A stretch of DNA of 64,000 nucleotides from Branchiostoma floridae (GCF_000003815.2 NC_049980.1:9756360-9820359), one strand, 5' to 3'. Positions 26,231 to 37,800 are shown, counted from the stretch's first letter. The notes: a model not told the origin generated them from the sequence alone. Numbers and translations: made by a program.

Positions 26231-29200
26231 CTGCAAAATGTAATAGAAACTGGCATTACAAATAATGTCTTAACATACTGCACCGTCAAAACCTTCATTG
26301 GATACATTTGAGAGTAGATCAAATTACTTAATTATCGGCCTGGAAGTGGAACCCTGACCCCACATAACTAGATCCTAGCTATAGACGCACGTAGATTTGC
26401 ACGTAAAAATATTCTGGACTTGCAATCTTGCATGTTGAAAATACCTGGCCTATAGTAAAATACTGAGGAATAAGACACCCTACTCTTAGACAAATCGACA
26501 TATGGACGTCTTCCATTTTCCTTCCTTGTTTTTGCCGGTGACTTCCTCCTGTAGCTTCCCTAGATGTAATCAAAATTCGCTTATAGACTAGTTGTATTTT
26601 GCATGTTAATTTCTCAAATTGCACGTAAAATTTTTGCCAACTTGCAATTTCGCATGTAGCAAAAAAAAAAAGTATATTGACCCATGTAATTTAAAACTCT
26701 ATTCCTTCTCAGTCTCCTTAAATCCGGCATGTAGTGTGAGAGAGTAGATAATTATACAAGATCTACCATCCACACATTTAAGAAATCTTTGGCAACAAGG
26801 GTACTTACTCGATCGTTTACCCAGTTCTGGCATTGTAAGGATTGCATGTCCTGGTAAGTTATATTGTAGCCAAAGCCGTTCACCAGGATATTATGAGCAG
26901 AGGGTCCTCCCCTTCTGGTTGTTGGAGTGTTCGGCTCTGGTTCACACTTGATGGTATTGATGTCTTGATCAACCGTGACTTTGACTTGGAAGGTTGACCT
27001 CATGATTTCCGCATGCAGGCCAACCCTCTTCGTATATGGGTGCTTTCTCGACCCCCTCCTCACTGGTAATTCAGCCATTTTGGCCTCTTCTGGTGGGGAA
27101 AAGGGTATGTCCTCGGGACGAACAGAGGTCTTGTCCTTTGGAAGAGTGGAGGTCTTGTCTTCTTGAGGAGTCCTGGCTTTGTCTTCTGGAGGAGTCCAGG
27201 CCTTGTCTTCTGGAGGAGTCCAGGCTTTGTCTTCTGGAGGAGTCCTGGCCTTGTCTTCTGGAGGAGTCTTGGCTTCGTCTTCTGGAGGAGTCTTGGCTTC
27301 GTCTTGTGGAGGAGTCCAGGCTTTGTCTTCTGGAGGAGTCCAGGCTTTGTCTTCTGGAGGAGTCCTGGCCTTGTCTTCTGGAGGAGTCTTGGCTTCGTCT
27401 TCTGGAGGAGTCTTGGCTTCGTCTTCTGGAGGAGTCCAGGCTTTGTCTTCTGGAGGAGTCCTGGCTTTGTCTTCTGGAGGAGTCCTGGCCTTGTCTTCTG
27501 GAGGAGTCCAGGCTTTGTCTTCTGGAGGAGTCTTGGCTTTGTCTTTTGGAGGAGTTGATGTCTTCTTCTTTTTGGGAGAGAATGATATCCGGAATGGACC
27601 CTCATGCAGCGTATGACTCCTTACATCCTCCAACATTTCAGTCAGTTGATCCTTAAGTTCTTGAAGGTACTCCTCGTCTTGTAGGTGGTAGGTGTTTTCA
27701 GTTATTGCATGTAGTAGACTACCACATGCTGTCCTCATCTGGTCTCTTTTGCGCTTGTTTGATGACTTCTTCTCAGGTAAAGAAGCCGGGATGAAAGCTA
27801 GCTGTGTAGCATTGCTTGCTTCCATGTTGACAGATGCACTTGTACTTGGACTGTCTGCCTTCTGTCCGAGACAAGAGTCATCTAGGGTGAAGAGGGGATT
27901 GTCCTTGTAACTTGCTGGAAGATTCTCCCATCCCCACCCTGATACTTGCTGGAATATTGCAAAGAAATGCTTGCATGGTAACAGATGCCTTGCCCAATCC
28001 CTACATGTGCAGCAGGGCATGTCTTCGTCATCTCCGAAGTAGACGGTGTGGTATTTGGATGGTTCGCTCTGACTCTTCACACTGAAGGTGTCATGGTCAA
28101 GTTCAATTACATCATTGGCCGTGTAGTCCTTGGCTTCTTCAAGTCTTGCCTTCATATGCTGCACGAAGCCCCTTGGCCTGTCTCTCAGATACACGGGGAT
28201 GTTTTCGTTGTACCTTCTGTACATTGAAGAGCTCTCGATGTTGAGTTGTGTGTACCTTGAATTAGAGAAAGGTAAATCTGATTAGTTTTTATGGAAAGAA
28301 TCATTTTTCTACGATATCATTTGTTTGTATGTAGAAGACCAGCATAACTGAAGAACGCCTGGATGGATTGTATTGATATTCGGTATGTGGGTAGGTCATG
28401 ACCTGGAAACGATTAGATTTTGGCCCCCGTTACAGCCTGTTGCAGTACTGCATAGGAACTTCCGAGTTTGATATGTTAAGTTCTGGACATGCTGCGGCTA
28501 TGATGTTTTAGTATTAGACAGCTCTTGATGCTGATGAAGTGGTACAGGTTTGTGTCCCCCTAGCGGCTTGTTTCGGAACTGCCGGGCAGGTTTAGTGTGA
28601 GACTTTGAAAGGGAATAACTCAAGAAGGGGTTGACGGATTGTCATGATTTTTGGCATATATATATGCCTGATACAATTACATATTAACCTATGCAAGTTA
28701 ATATCTAATTTGCATAATTAATTAGTGCTCAGTTCAAGTGTAGCACCATTGCAACATGTGACATTTGTAACGAATTATATGTTTTATGCAAATGAGAACC
28801 TTATTTGCATAATTAATGACAAACACAATACAGCAATTGTAAAAGACAGTAAAAGTCTTCTTTTTGGGGGGAGAAAATGTCATCCTGAAGGGACCCTCAT
28901 GCAGAGTATGACTCCTTGCGTCTTCCAACATCACAGTCAGTTGACCCTTAAGTTCTTGTAGGTACTCCTCATCTTGTACTGTTGTAGGTGATACTGATAA
29001 GTGTTTCCAATTATTGCCCGTAGTAGACTACCACATGCTGTCCGCATCTGGTCTCAGAATCGTTTGGCGAAGGTATGGGATTGTGGAACTCTAGTTTATA
29101 ACAGTAACTGCTGATAGAAATGTCCTTAGAACATTTATGCTCCCGAACTTGTCTTAGATTTTTCTCAAGAACCTCATGAAATTGTAATAGTTTGGCACTT

Positions 29201-32200
29201 CTGATGTAATATACATGTGTAATTGGGTTGTTTGTGGGTGAACACTCTTGCATTGCAAGGTGTGAGAAATTTTCAGAAGATGAGACATCATCTAGCATCG
29301 TATGTTAATGATGACCTCTTAAAAGAGCAACATCTCCCCCATTTTCTTCATTATGAAAATGAATATACCTCATTTGCATAATTAGTAAAAAAAATCTAAC
29401 TTTATAGTGATAGATGACTGGAATTTTATTCTTACTTTCGCAATGTGTTTGTTGTGAACTGTGTCACCAGCACAGTGATCAGTTCCGTCAAGCTGCTCTT
29501 CTTGTATCCCTGAAGGAATGAGTGTTTCAGGGTCTCATTCTGACGTTCTATTCCGTTGTTGGTGTACACTGGTATCTTCAGTTGTTTTGCACGAAACATG
29601 TGCACCCACCTCTACGTATGAAAACATAAATCAAAAAGTCAGTGCAAGAAACAATAGTCTATTCTCCATGCTTTCAAACTTGAATGCTTACACACAATAC
29701 ACCTTATTATTGTAAATTATGTGGGAATCAATTGCAACTTGTAAGAAGAAACTGCTACATTGTATACATGTATATGTCATAAGAATTTGGGTACCCACTT
29801 CAGCCTCTGGAAGCCATTTATGTGATATGTAGTCTCTCAGCTTCTCACTCTCATTCCAGACGTCAGAGTCTTGTAGGTTAGACAGGCTGGAGAGGAATTC
29901 CTCCTGTGTGGAAGAAGCAGCAAGGTTTCTCAGCAGCTTCAGCACTGTTTGCTGCTCATGGCTAACGCCATTTGCTCCCTTCCGGACCCACTCGACCCAT
30001 GACTTCTCCCTGTGGAAGTCGCAAAGGTGCACCTTGGACTCTGAAGAAGGAAATAAGAGGACAAATCGTATTTACCATAGTGTAAGTCACATAAAGACCT
30101 GCGATAAGGCAGGAGAGAATGACACACTGATTTCCACTGACATTTCTGGAACTGTAATATTCTGTTAGAGCACCATGTTTCAGCTATTTTATTTCTAGGG
30201 GTAGTATTGATTTAATTTTTTCATTTGATTTTGATGTTGTCATGAAGTGTAAAATGTACAACAATTGCACAGTGGAGATTGTTTTTTACTCGGACCTTCA
30301 TAGTCCAACAATTACCATGGTCTATATCCGCAAAACGTCCGCTCGAACATTATGATTATGTCTGCACGGCAACACGCACTCAACGTTTCCAGCTTTTTGA
30401 TTATTTCTTTTAGTTCATTTCTTTTACATAGTATATGATACATTGTGACAATATATAAAATGCACTGTAAATACTCAAGGTTGAATGTACAACAATTGCA
30501 CAGTGGAGTGTGTTTTTTACTTGGACCTTCACAGTCCGACAATTACCATGTTCTATTTTGATTGGTCACTTCCTTTAACCTATGTTTCTTCAGTCTGCAG
30601 TCTCACCTGGAAACACCTCTGCAAGGGCGTTCATCTCGGCTCGTGAGAAGTCCACCATGAAATGGCTGGGAGTCCAAGAGGAATTCCAGTCCTTGAACAC
30701 TTGCAGTGCTTCCTCAATATCTTCTGCAGCTTCATTTGTAATGATAAAGAAGCCGACAACGGCATAGCACACATTTGTGCGAACGCAGAGGAAGAATAGG
30801 GGAAGATCGAACCGACAGGTACGATACGTGGCGTCAAGCAGGCACATTTGATTCCCGTACTTCTGGAGTAGCCTTGCTTGCCAGGCTGCTTGATAGCAGT
30901 ACAGGAGCGTTGTGACTGAACCATCCGTTTGTTTCTGGCTCGGCCTGTACATGATGTTGCAGTCACCTTTAGACAGCCATCTTGATGTTAGAATCTGTGA
31001 ACGAAAATATGAAATTTTGACTTCACTATAACTGGGTAAAAATACAGATTCAAGTATTTATGTTTCTTAATGTAATAAAGGGAAGAAAGATTCCATATTT
31101 AGCGACACCTCAGGGGCTAGCCTAATAGTGTAGTGTGCGTCCATTTATCACGAATTCCAAAAACTTTACAGACATGTCAGGGATTTATTTTTCACGAGTA
31201 AAGATAACTCAATAACGGCTGGGTGGATTGGTTTCATACTTGGTGTGTTGGTAGGGTGTGACTAAAGCTGGAAATGATCAGATTTCTGGCCCCCTACTGG
31301 CTTCCCTTGATACTGCAGCGCAATTTCCGGTTTTGCTCTCTCTTGTGTTCTGAATAAGCTATGGTCACGATTTATGGGTTTAAGATTATAGCTCTTGTAC
31401 CCAGGAGGAAGTAATATAAGTTTGGGTCCCCTAGCAGCTAGTTTTGAGATAGCAAGGGCATTTTTGTCAAAACCATCTGTCAGGATAAAAGGCGAACACC
31501 AACATCAGCTAATGTTCAATTTAGTACATATAAACTATGATTCCGTCGCAATGGACTGGAAATGCTGTGGCCGTTGTGTTTTAGTGGTAGATTAGCCCTT
31601 AGGGCAGAGACTAAATGCTGCAAGTTTGAACCCCTAGTGTTTTTTGGAACTGCAGGTACTGATTTCCATTCACACTTTGGACGAGAATAACTTGTGAACG
31701 TGTAGTCATGAACAGATCGTCATGATTTTTTATATGTAGATAGCCTAAGGCTTATTATGCAAATCAACAGCTAATTTGCATTGTTAATGAGGAAAGTTTA
31801 TAAGCCCACTGCATTCCTGTCTCTGGAGGAGTTTGAAGAAACTAAGACCCGATTGGAGGAGAGAACTTGTTCAAAGTACAGTGACATCCATAAACAGGCT
31901 GATTTTATGTTGTTATTTTCAGTAACTGCTGATAGAAATGTCCTTAGAACATTTATGCTCCCGAACTTGTCTTAGATTTTTCTCAAGAACCTCATGAAAT
32001 TTTAATAGTTTTGCACTTCTGATGTAATATACATTTGTAATTGGGTGAACACTCGCGCATTGCAAGGTGTGAGAAATTTTCAGAAGGTGAGACATCATCT
32101 AGCATCGTATGTTAATGATGACCTCTTTAAAGAGTAACATGTCCCACCATCCCCCCATTTTCTTGATGGGCGATTTTATCTTTGGAAGAGATTAAATCAA

Positions 32201-35200
32201 GCAGGGGTTGGTAGATTTGAATTAGTTTTAGTATGTACATACCCTATGTGGTTATTACAATCCTTTTCAATTTTTTGTAGGAGAAAATGTCAACCGGAAG
32301 GGACCCTCATGCAGAGTATGACATTGTAAGGAGGGCATGTCTTGGTGATATATTATGTAGCCAAAGAATTTCTTGGTGAGTTAGTATGTAGCCAAAGCCC
32401 TTGACCAGGATATCATGATCAGAGTGTCCTCCTCTTCTGATTGTCTTTTTTTTTTAGCTTCTTTGATGACTTCTTCTCAGGTAAAGAAGCAGGGATGAAA
32501 GGTAGCTGTGTAGCACTGCTTACTTACACCCTACAGATGTACTTGTATTTGGACTGTCTGCATTTGCCCTCTGTCCTGGACATTTGTCATCTAAGGTGAA
32601 AAGGGGGTTGTCTTTGTATAAGACGATGGAAGCTTCTCCCATCCCCAGCCTGGTGTTTGATGGAACACAGCAAAGAAATGTTTGCATGGCAAAAGGTTAT
32701 TATCCTGAAAATCTGCCGTAGTGTTAGGTGAGTCTTTATGATGGTCAACAGTATAACTGGAGAACTGATTGATGGATCTTCATGATACTTGGTATAGTGG
32801 TTTATTTATTTATTTGATGATGATATGTGTTTATCGGACACACACATACTCTAGTATTCGTAATGTTCTTGCCGACTTTCTTATTAACAGAGGTATGAAC
32901 CTTAGCACACTTCTCGGTCTTGAAATAACTAATATTTGTGACACGTTTCTTTTGGATAATGAAAAAGCATAATTCATAAACCCTTAATTTGAATACTTAA
33001 TGAGGAAAATCTATATTTACAATGTTGTCTACTATATGACTCAAATACATGTAACATGTATTTTGTGGCAGGTGGAAGATTAGCAGATGTCAGTCATGCA
33101 AATAACTCCCTAGTTTGCATGAATAATGTGAAAGTGCCATAATTATTCTAAGTACAAGTAGTAAAATTAATGATCAGTTTGTAAGCATTGTGACCTGTGT
33201 AAGTTAGTTAAAGATGTACATGCCATTTACCAAGAGGGGTGTGTCTGTGTTTCTGGCTGTTTGTAGTCAGTCAAGTTCCTTTGTAGTGATTGTGATCGTG
33301 TAGTATGTGATAGGTTTTTGGGGATTGCAGTGATATTTGGTACATGGGTTGGTGATGGTGGTTTGACAGGCTTGATTTTGGTCATCCTTGTCTATGGGAC
33401 TGGTTAGGTGTCTATGTACTTGATATCACAAGTTGCCTTTGCATTTGGTTGTTTTGCCGGTTTAAGACCATTCTATTAGGCATGTCCATCTAAGGAGACA
33501 GATACGGCCTACGGTCATTCAAACAGGCTTTAACAATAAGGCATACCTATCTAAGAATCTTTGAATATACACAGAAACACAATGCCATTAAGTAAACAAA
33601 GTTTTTAATGATAACGTCAAGCAAACATGTCTGGAAAACAGTTTGAATCTCTACTACAGGAAACAGTTCAGAAGGTAACGGGCGGTGTCATCAAACTAAC
33701 AGTTTCATCAATCTCTAAAGAAAACAGTTCAGAAAAACACATAACATGGGCGGTATCATGGAACTTTTAAGTAAAAACGGTTTCAATCTCTCTACGGAAA
33801 ACAATTCAGACATAACACAGCCGGTGTAAAACAGTGTCTTATCTTCAGAACATAAAACAAGCAGAATAGCCGGCATCATGAAAACTTGTGAATGGACTAT
33901 ACTCGAAACAATGGTCCATTTCGCTACATAAAAATATTCGACTCCCACTGGCGTTTTAAAATCATATAAGGCCACGTGACCATGTTCTAACCCTTACTTG
34001 GGTACAAGAAAATTACATCAGGACATGATAACAAACCGAACCACATGATAGAGATGAGTACAACAAACCCAATGCACTTCCATCATTTATTAAAAAAAAA
34101 ACATCTACAGACACCCAATACTTTTTATGCATGTCAGAATTCTACAAACTCTTGTTAATTTTTGCATTTAACATCAACAGTTATTATATAACTTTGTAGC
34201 CTATTGCACATTACCTGCACATTGCATTGATCTTCTTTGGAATTCTTAATGCGATCTTTTGATTTGTCCATGTTGTTCCGTATGTCCTTGTCAGTGGGGT
34301 TGTAGCGCCTCCTTGTAGTTGGCGGGAGATCTTGCTCTTTAAAGAGGTCATCATTCACATACGCGTCGAGATGACGTCTCATCTCCCGGATGTCTTTCAC
34401 GCCGTTCAATGCGAGGGTCCTGATCCTCCCTTTAACCCTCTCATCTACCCCTTCACGCAGTTCGGCGACCTGTGTAGTGTTGGATTTTAAAGTTGCAATA
34501 TGCCTTTGATTTGATTTCTTTAACCATGCATATGGAGGAAAAGAAAACTTAGTCTTCTTTTATATTTTTGTATTCAAGCAAGGAATTACATCTCCAGAAA
34601 TTACCCTAGGAGGGTTCTAACGGGGAGACCAGAAGTGACATAGTTTCATAAGCGCTCTTTGAGTGCAATAGTGCGCAGAATTGCAAAATTAATGAAAATG
34701 GTTCTGCCACATGTAACTCTTTTTTTGCTGTTGACTTGGTTTTCCTGTCAATAACACAGAATATTTATTAGAGGGAAGATTATAGGGATGTTCCTTTGGT
34801 AAGGATTGTGAAATGCTTCATGAAAATTCTAAAATGTGTGTAAGTTGTTTATTCATTGACTACAGGCCTGTTGAGACAATGTACGTGTAAGTAACATGCA
34901 TTCAGACCAGGTGAGACACTTAACAGTTATAAAAGTAAGATAAATTTCCTTAGATTAGAGACCAGGCAAGACACTGCACAGGTAATTCTAAAATTCAAAG
35001 ACATGCATTTTGTGCTTTACAGCACCAAAACTTTATTATTAGGAGGGAAATATCATACATTTTCTCTGAAACGTTCCCTTTCTAGTTTTGTATTCTTACC
35101 TCTCCAACAGTTGGATGGTTTTTGTGTTCTGTCAGAGTTGGAAAGCATGTATGGAATTGAACAGTAGCTTGAACAGATGATGGTTTCTGATCAATGGCCT

Positions 35201-36241
35201 TCTTCAAGTCTTTTGAGGCCTTCCTCCTCCTAGCATCAGTGTCCTTATCAATCTAGGACAGTAAAAAAAAGGATTGGTATATACACAGAAACAGTACTCA
35301 TTCTGAAATTAACATTGTACAAACTAATGGAATTATGACATTGAATACTCTAGTACTAACATTAACAGTACCTTGAATTTATCATCGGGAAACTTGATGA
35401 TGTGATAGACGGTGAATTGGACAGGGCAGTTCATCTTCTTAGTTGTCTGAACTGAGCAACGTCGTGCTTGGAAGGCATGGTCTTCGAGCTAATGAAAGAA
35501 CATGACATACTGTAAATGCAGAATTTTCGCAGTGGTTTAATGCTTCACCGCAAATTTAAAACCACCGCTGACATTTTTCCATAACAGTGAGAGACTACAG
35601 TGCATGGTGTTACCCCGAAATGAAAACCCACGCGAAAGTCCATTTTGCTGCTACAGCAAAATTAAATCTCCGCAAACTTAAATACAGTATATGTGTACAT
35701 GTATCAAGCCAGAATAGGGAACCTCAGATGACATGAAATGCAAAGATCAGATCCCCTCTTGGCTGCAAGGACTTCACCCAAACAATTTTTTTTATAAAAA
35801 ATTTGTGCTGTGCAAGCCTGGAGGTATTACTGTTGATTTGGTTGTACATGTATTGTACAATCCACCCTTAGCTTCTCGAGTTACTAGTTCACATACAAAC
35901 ACATACCACAGAAAACATAGCCTTCTTTATGAAGATGATAGAAGAAATTTTCATTCAAAAATAAAATGATCATTTTCACATTGTTATCAGATAATAACAT
36001 AACACAATTACTGTAAGTGGACAAAAGTTGTTGAGACTCAAGTATAATTTACTTAAACTTGTTGAATTATGTACCGATTGTGCTTGTCTTTGTGCGTGGT
36101 ATTTATCCTTTGCCGCAGCGTTCCTATCTTTCCCCAGATGGCACTCATACACCTTTGTCCCAACTAATTGGAATGGTGAACCATCAAATGGCACTCCAGT
36201 TAGATGAAAGTACATCCTCTTCTCCGTTGATGGTTGAATGT
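24288..36241 (-). CDS. MULE-type transposase fused to SWIM zinc finger and Ulp1/SENP-like (C48) protease; at least 14 exons
   Basis: Exons in order: 36241-36075, 35488-35372, 35252-35100, 34469-34215, 30994-30607, 30040-29799, 29611-29436, 28255-26809, 26230-26183, 25879-25715, 25371-25292, 25135-25069, 24883-24785, 24368-24288 (TAG stop). All introns are GT/AG and every phase matches, giving 1160 residues without a stop. Numbering from the first full codon of exon 36241, domains are: N-terminal Cys/His region (1-230); DDE core with D284, D345, the C366-D-F-H369 motif and E462 (NNGIERQN); SWIM motif CxCx(n)CxH at 580-595; basic NLS-like KRKRD near 668; TPPEDKAx repeats at ~732-880; C48 protease with H1048, D1065, Q1106 and C1112. 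The true 5' end is not established; a candidate upstream exon lies at 41618-41484. The intact frame with many introns suggests a domesticated gene or a recently active element. Confidence 0.85.
26809..28255 (-). CDS. MULE-C48 gene, large exon: SWIM finger, repeats and start of protease domain
   Basis: This 1447-bp exon starts with the base that completes the previous codon. The SWIM motif CCTCRDWARHLLPCKH follows a YHTVYFGDD strand, as in MULE/FAR1 proteins. Next comes a linker with SNKRKRDQ (possible nuclear signal), a helical LQDEEYLQELKDQLTEML segment, the TPPEDKAx repeat tract, and the first part of the C48 fold (ITYQDMQSLQCQNWVNDR), which continues directly into the next exon (IINFYLKMVV). 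Confidence 0.85.
27130..27565 (-). repeat. In-frame 24-bp coding minisatellite, about 17 units
   Basis: The unit encodes TPPEDKAx, where the last residue is W, R or K and KA is sometimes EA. Units group in a repeating order (W, R, R, W, K, K), suggesting block duplication. The 24-bp period keeps all frames open on both strands, so antisense open frames here are shadows. The related pseudogene at 36884-37487 breaks off before the region corresponding to this tract. Confidence 0.9.
28335..28720 (+). repeat. Interspersed repeat of unknown class, copy 1
   Basis: Shares with 31190-31800, 36430-36770 (inverted) and 37800-37930 (inverted) the order: GGATGGATTG..TTGATATTYGGT, GGTMRTGACC..GGAAACGAT, GATTTTGGCCCCC, CTGCA, AACTTCCG. 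No coding capacity was seen. Confidence 0.55.
28856..29063 (-). pseudogene. Partial duplicate of the large MULE-C48 exon
   Basis: Matches about 27570-27745 in the same orientation (GGACCCTCATGCAG, ATGACTCCTTGCGTCTTCC, TTAAGTTCTTG, AGACTACCACATGCTGTCC) with small indels. It lies in the intron between exons 29436 and 28255. Confidence 0.75.
29103..29345 (+). pseudogene. Inverted, degraded copy of the exon at 34215-34469, copy 1
   Basis: Plus-strand TTGCATTG, GATGAGACATCATCTA, GTTAATGATGACCTCTT and AGAGCAACATCTCCC parallel the coding strand of exon 34469-34215. The left half matches 31920-32010 instead, so it is probably intronic. It has stops and indels. Confidence 0.65.
29436..30994 (-). CDS. 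MULE-C48 gene, transposase-core exons
   Basis: Exon 30994-30607 holds QARLLQKYGNQMCLLDATYRT and HFMVDFSRAEMNAL, the first and second catalytic aspartates of the MULE fold. Exon 30040-29799 holds SKVHLCDFHREKSWVEW, the conserved Cys/His insertion motif. Exon 29611-29436 holds YTNNGIERQNETLKHSFLQG with the catalytic glutamate. Phases 1 and 0 join exactly. All acidic residues expected for catalysis are present, so DNA cleavage activity is not excluded. The splice donor after 29799 is GTGGGT, weaker than its neighbours. Confidence 0.85.
31190..31780 (+). repeat. Interspersed repeat of unknown class, copy 2
   Basis: Includes GGCTGGGTGGATTGG, TTTCATACTTGGTGTGTTGG, GCTGGAAATGATCAGATTTC, CTTCCCTTGATACTGCAGCG and GGGTCCCCTAGCAGCT, matched by the other three copies. 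Confidence 0.6.
31781..32165 (+). pseudogene. Inverted fragments of MULE-C48 exons (N-terminal exon plus exon 34215-34469)
   Basis: 31800-31900 encodes a FEETKTRLEERTCSKYSDIH stretch that parallels the minus-strand open segments at 41484-41618 and 39838-39965. 31920-32165 duplicates 29103-29345. Both parts lie opposite to the intact gene. Confidence 0.6.
32268..32705 (-). pseudogene. Rearranged, deleted copy of the large MULE-C48 exon
   Basis: Joins sequence like 27580-27610 directly to sequence like 26835-26930 (TATGTAGCCAAAG, ACCAGGATATCATGA, AGTGTCCTCCTCTTCTG). It then resumes with sequence like 27755-27980 (TTGATGACTTCTTCTCAGG, AGGTAGCTGTGTAGCA, TCCCATCCCCAGCCTG). The repeat tract is absent. 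Confidence 0.7.
32706..33885. other. Intronic AT-rich DNA of the MULE-C48 gene
   Basis: Contains short stretches resembling the unknown interspersed repeat (near 32730-32800 and 33290-33420). Near 33640-33890, AACAGTTCAGAAA and GGCGGTATCATGRAAC type motifs recur several times. No exon is supported. Confidence 0.4.
33886..33975 (-). mobile_element. Fragment of the hAT-type MITE
   Basis: The reverse complement matches the middle of the 201-631 and 5364-5786 copies (AAAACGCCAGTGGGA, GAAATGGACCATTGTTT, CCATTCACAAGTT). Termini are missing. Confidence 0.65.
34215..36241 (-). CDS. MULE-C48 gene, N-terminal exons (Cys/His zinc-finger-like region)
   Basis: Four exons encode a domain with KVYECHLGKDRN in the first, then CSVQTTKKMNCPVQFTV with HIIKFPDDKFK in the second, then HTCFPTLTEHKNHPTVGE in the third. 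This Cys/His spacing and the KxKxxCP-type block resemble FLYWCH/FAR1-like DNA-binding regions upstream of MULE transposases. The fourth exon (34469-34215) is charged and helical (ELREGVDERVKGRIRTLALN). The first exon begins with two bases that complete a codon from an upstream exon; an internal ATG at 36215 is an alternative start. A foldback MITE (35508-35690) lies in the intron after the first exon. Confidence 0.75.
34470..35099 (-). other. Intron of the MULE-C48 gene
   Basis: No exon or recognised repeat was seen. Confidence 0.45.
35508..35690. mobile_element. Foldback MITE with TACTGTAAATGCAG-type ends
   Basis: It starts TACTGTAAATGCAGAATTTTCGC and ends CTTAAATACAGTA. Interior GGTTTAA / TTAAA and GCGGTG-like blocks are mirrored. 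It lies in the intron between exons 36075 and 35488. Confidence 0.6.
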
Positions 36242-36883
36242 CTGTGTTAGAAACATCACCACAATAAAGTGAATGTAGTTAATTAGCGAAATCACATCCA
36301 GCTATTAAACTTCAACTGGGATATCTAATTAAAGAAACCTTGGGTTTTTATTCTGTCTTATATCTAGAGTTCGGCGACCTCATACCTACATGAAATACTT
36401 AGAGCTTTTGTAAATTTTATGTGAATGACTTAAGTCATCATTTGCATAACTTTGTTCCCTTATTGAGTTATTTCATCCTCTGCAGAATTTTTTGACATAA
36501 AATACCCCTGCTATACCAAATTAGACTCTAAGGGCCCAAACTTTTTTTACTTTTACTGAACACAAGCAATCTAACACACAAAAATCATAGCTTGTTCAGG
36601 ACACAAGATAGCAAAACCAGAAATTGTGCTGCAGTACCAAGGGAAGCCGCTATGGGGCCCAAAATCTAATTATTTCCAGCTTTCACCACACCTTACTAAC
36701 AAACCAAGTATGAAACCTATCAACGCAGACGCTCTTGAGTTATCTTGTTGACACACAGACACAGACATAGACAAAAACGGACATTAGAATGCAGACAGTC
36801 CAAGTAACAGTAGCAACAACACTACTTGACCTCACAAGTGCATCTGTAGAGGTTGAAGTAAGCAGTGCCACACAGCTACATCG
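36242..36883. other. DNA upstream of the first recognised MULE-C48 exon, including inverted unknown repeat (36430-36770)
   Basis: 36430-36770 is the reverse complement of the repeat at 31190-31780 (GCCGCTATGGGGCCC, GGAAGC, GTATGAAACCTATCAA, GAGTTATCTTG). No start exon is supported here. Confidence 0.45.
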
Positions 36884-37487
36884 AAAGCTCTTGCACCTAC
36901 AGAAGGTACAATGAGAACATTCCCATGTATCTGAGGGACAGGCCAAGGGGCTTTGTATAGCACATGAAGTCAAGACTTGAAGAAGCCATAGAATTCAAGT
37001 CCAATGATGTGATTCAGATTGACCATGACACCTTCAGTGTGAAGAGTCAGAGCTAACCATCCATATACCACACCGTCTACTTCGGAGATGATGGAGCCAT
37101 ACCTTGCTGCACATGCTTTTTGCCATGGAAACATTTCTTTGCTGTGTTCCATCAAGTGCGAGGCTGGGGATGGGAAAAGCTTCTATCATCTTACAAGGAC
37201 AACCACCTTTTCACCTTAGATGACTCATGTCTAGGACAGAAGGCAGACAGTCCAAGTACAAGTGCATCTGTAGAGGTGGAAGTAAGCAGCAAGTGCTACA
37301 CAGCTACCTTTCATCCCTGTTTCTTTACGTGAGAAGAAGTCATCAAAGAAGCGCAAACGAGACCAGATGTGGACAGCATGTGGTATACAGTCTACTACTT
37401 TCCATAACTGAAAACACCTATCACCTACAAGATGAGGAGTACCTTCAAGAACTTAAGGATCAACTGACTGAGATGTTGGAATGTTAG
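36884..37487 (+). pseudogene. Inverted pseudogene copy of the SWIM-containing MULE-C48 exon
   Basis: On the plus strand it reads RDRPRGF, a stop, then DHDTFSVKSQS, a stop, then YHTVYFGDDG, then a damaged SWIM finger (LPWKHFFAVFHQV, with the last Cys replaced by Trp). LFTLDDSCLGQKADSPSTSASV, EKKSS, KRKRDQ and LQEL..QLTEML follow through further stops and frameshifts. It breaks off near 37487, before the region corresponding to the TPPEDKAx tract. It lies upstream of and opposite to the intact gene. Confidence 0.85.
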
Positions 37488-37606
37488 CGAAAATATAACC
37501 AAGAATATTTAATGGGGGTAATTATGATAGAAGGTTATTTTACACTGACAATGTGTTTGGCTAATGTTACTTGGACTGTCTGCATACACAGAAAAACATG
37601 GTGTTA

Positions 37607-37800
37607 GCCATGATCAACAAACACTGCTGAAGCTGCTGAGAACTCTTGCTGCTTCTTCCACACAGGAGGAATTCCTCTCCAGCCTTTCCTAGAATCTGAC
37701 ATCTGGAATGAGAGTGAGAAGCTGAGGGACTACATCTCACATATATGGCTTCCAGAGGCTGAAGTGGGTACCCAAATTCTTATGACATATACATGTATAC
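37607..37800 (+). pseudogene. Inverted copy of the MULE-C48 exon at 29799-30040
   Basis: CAACAAACACTGCTGAAGCT, GCTTCTTCCACACAGGAGGA, TCTGGAATGAGAGTGAG and CTTCCAGAGGCTGAAGTG match the coding strand. The order relative to the SWIM copy is reversed compared with the intact gene, so this is not a simple inversion. Confidence 0.75.

Noticed and set aside
27036..27656. Long plus-strand and alternative minus-strand frames over the TPPEDKAx tract
   Set aside because: The 24-bp period opens every frame. Only the minus-strand frame continuous with SWIM and protease domains is supported.
30994..34469. Missing exon between 34215 and 30994 of the MULE-C48 gene
   Set aside because: Phases already join (0 to 0), and no conserved coding segment was recognised in the intron besides degraded copies in the same or opposite orientation.
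36884..37487. Second functional SWIM-domain gene on the plus strand
   Set aside because: Contains several in-frame stops, frameshifts and a lost zinc ligand, so it is a pseudogene of the minus-strand gene.
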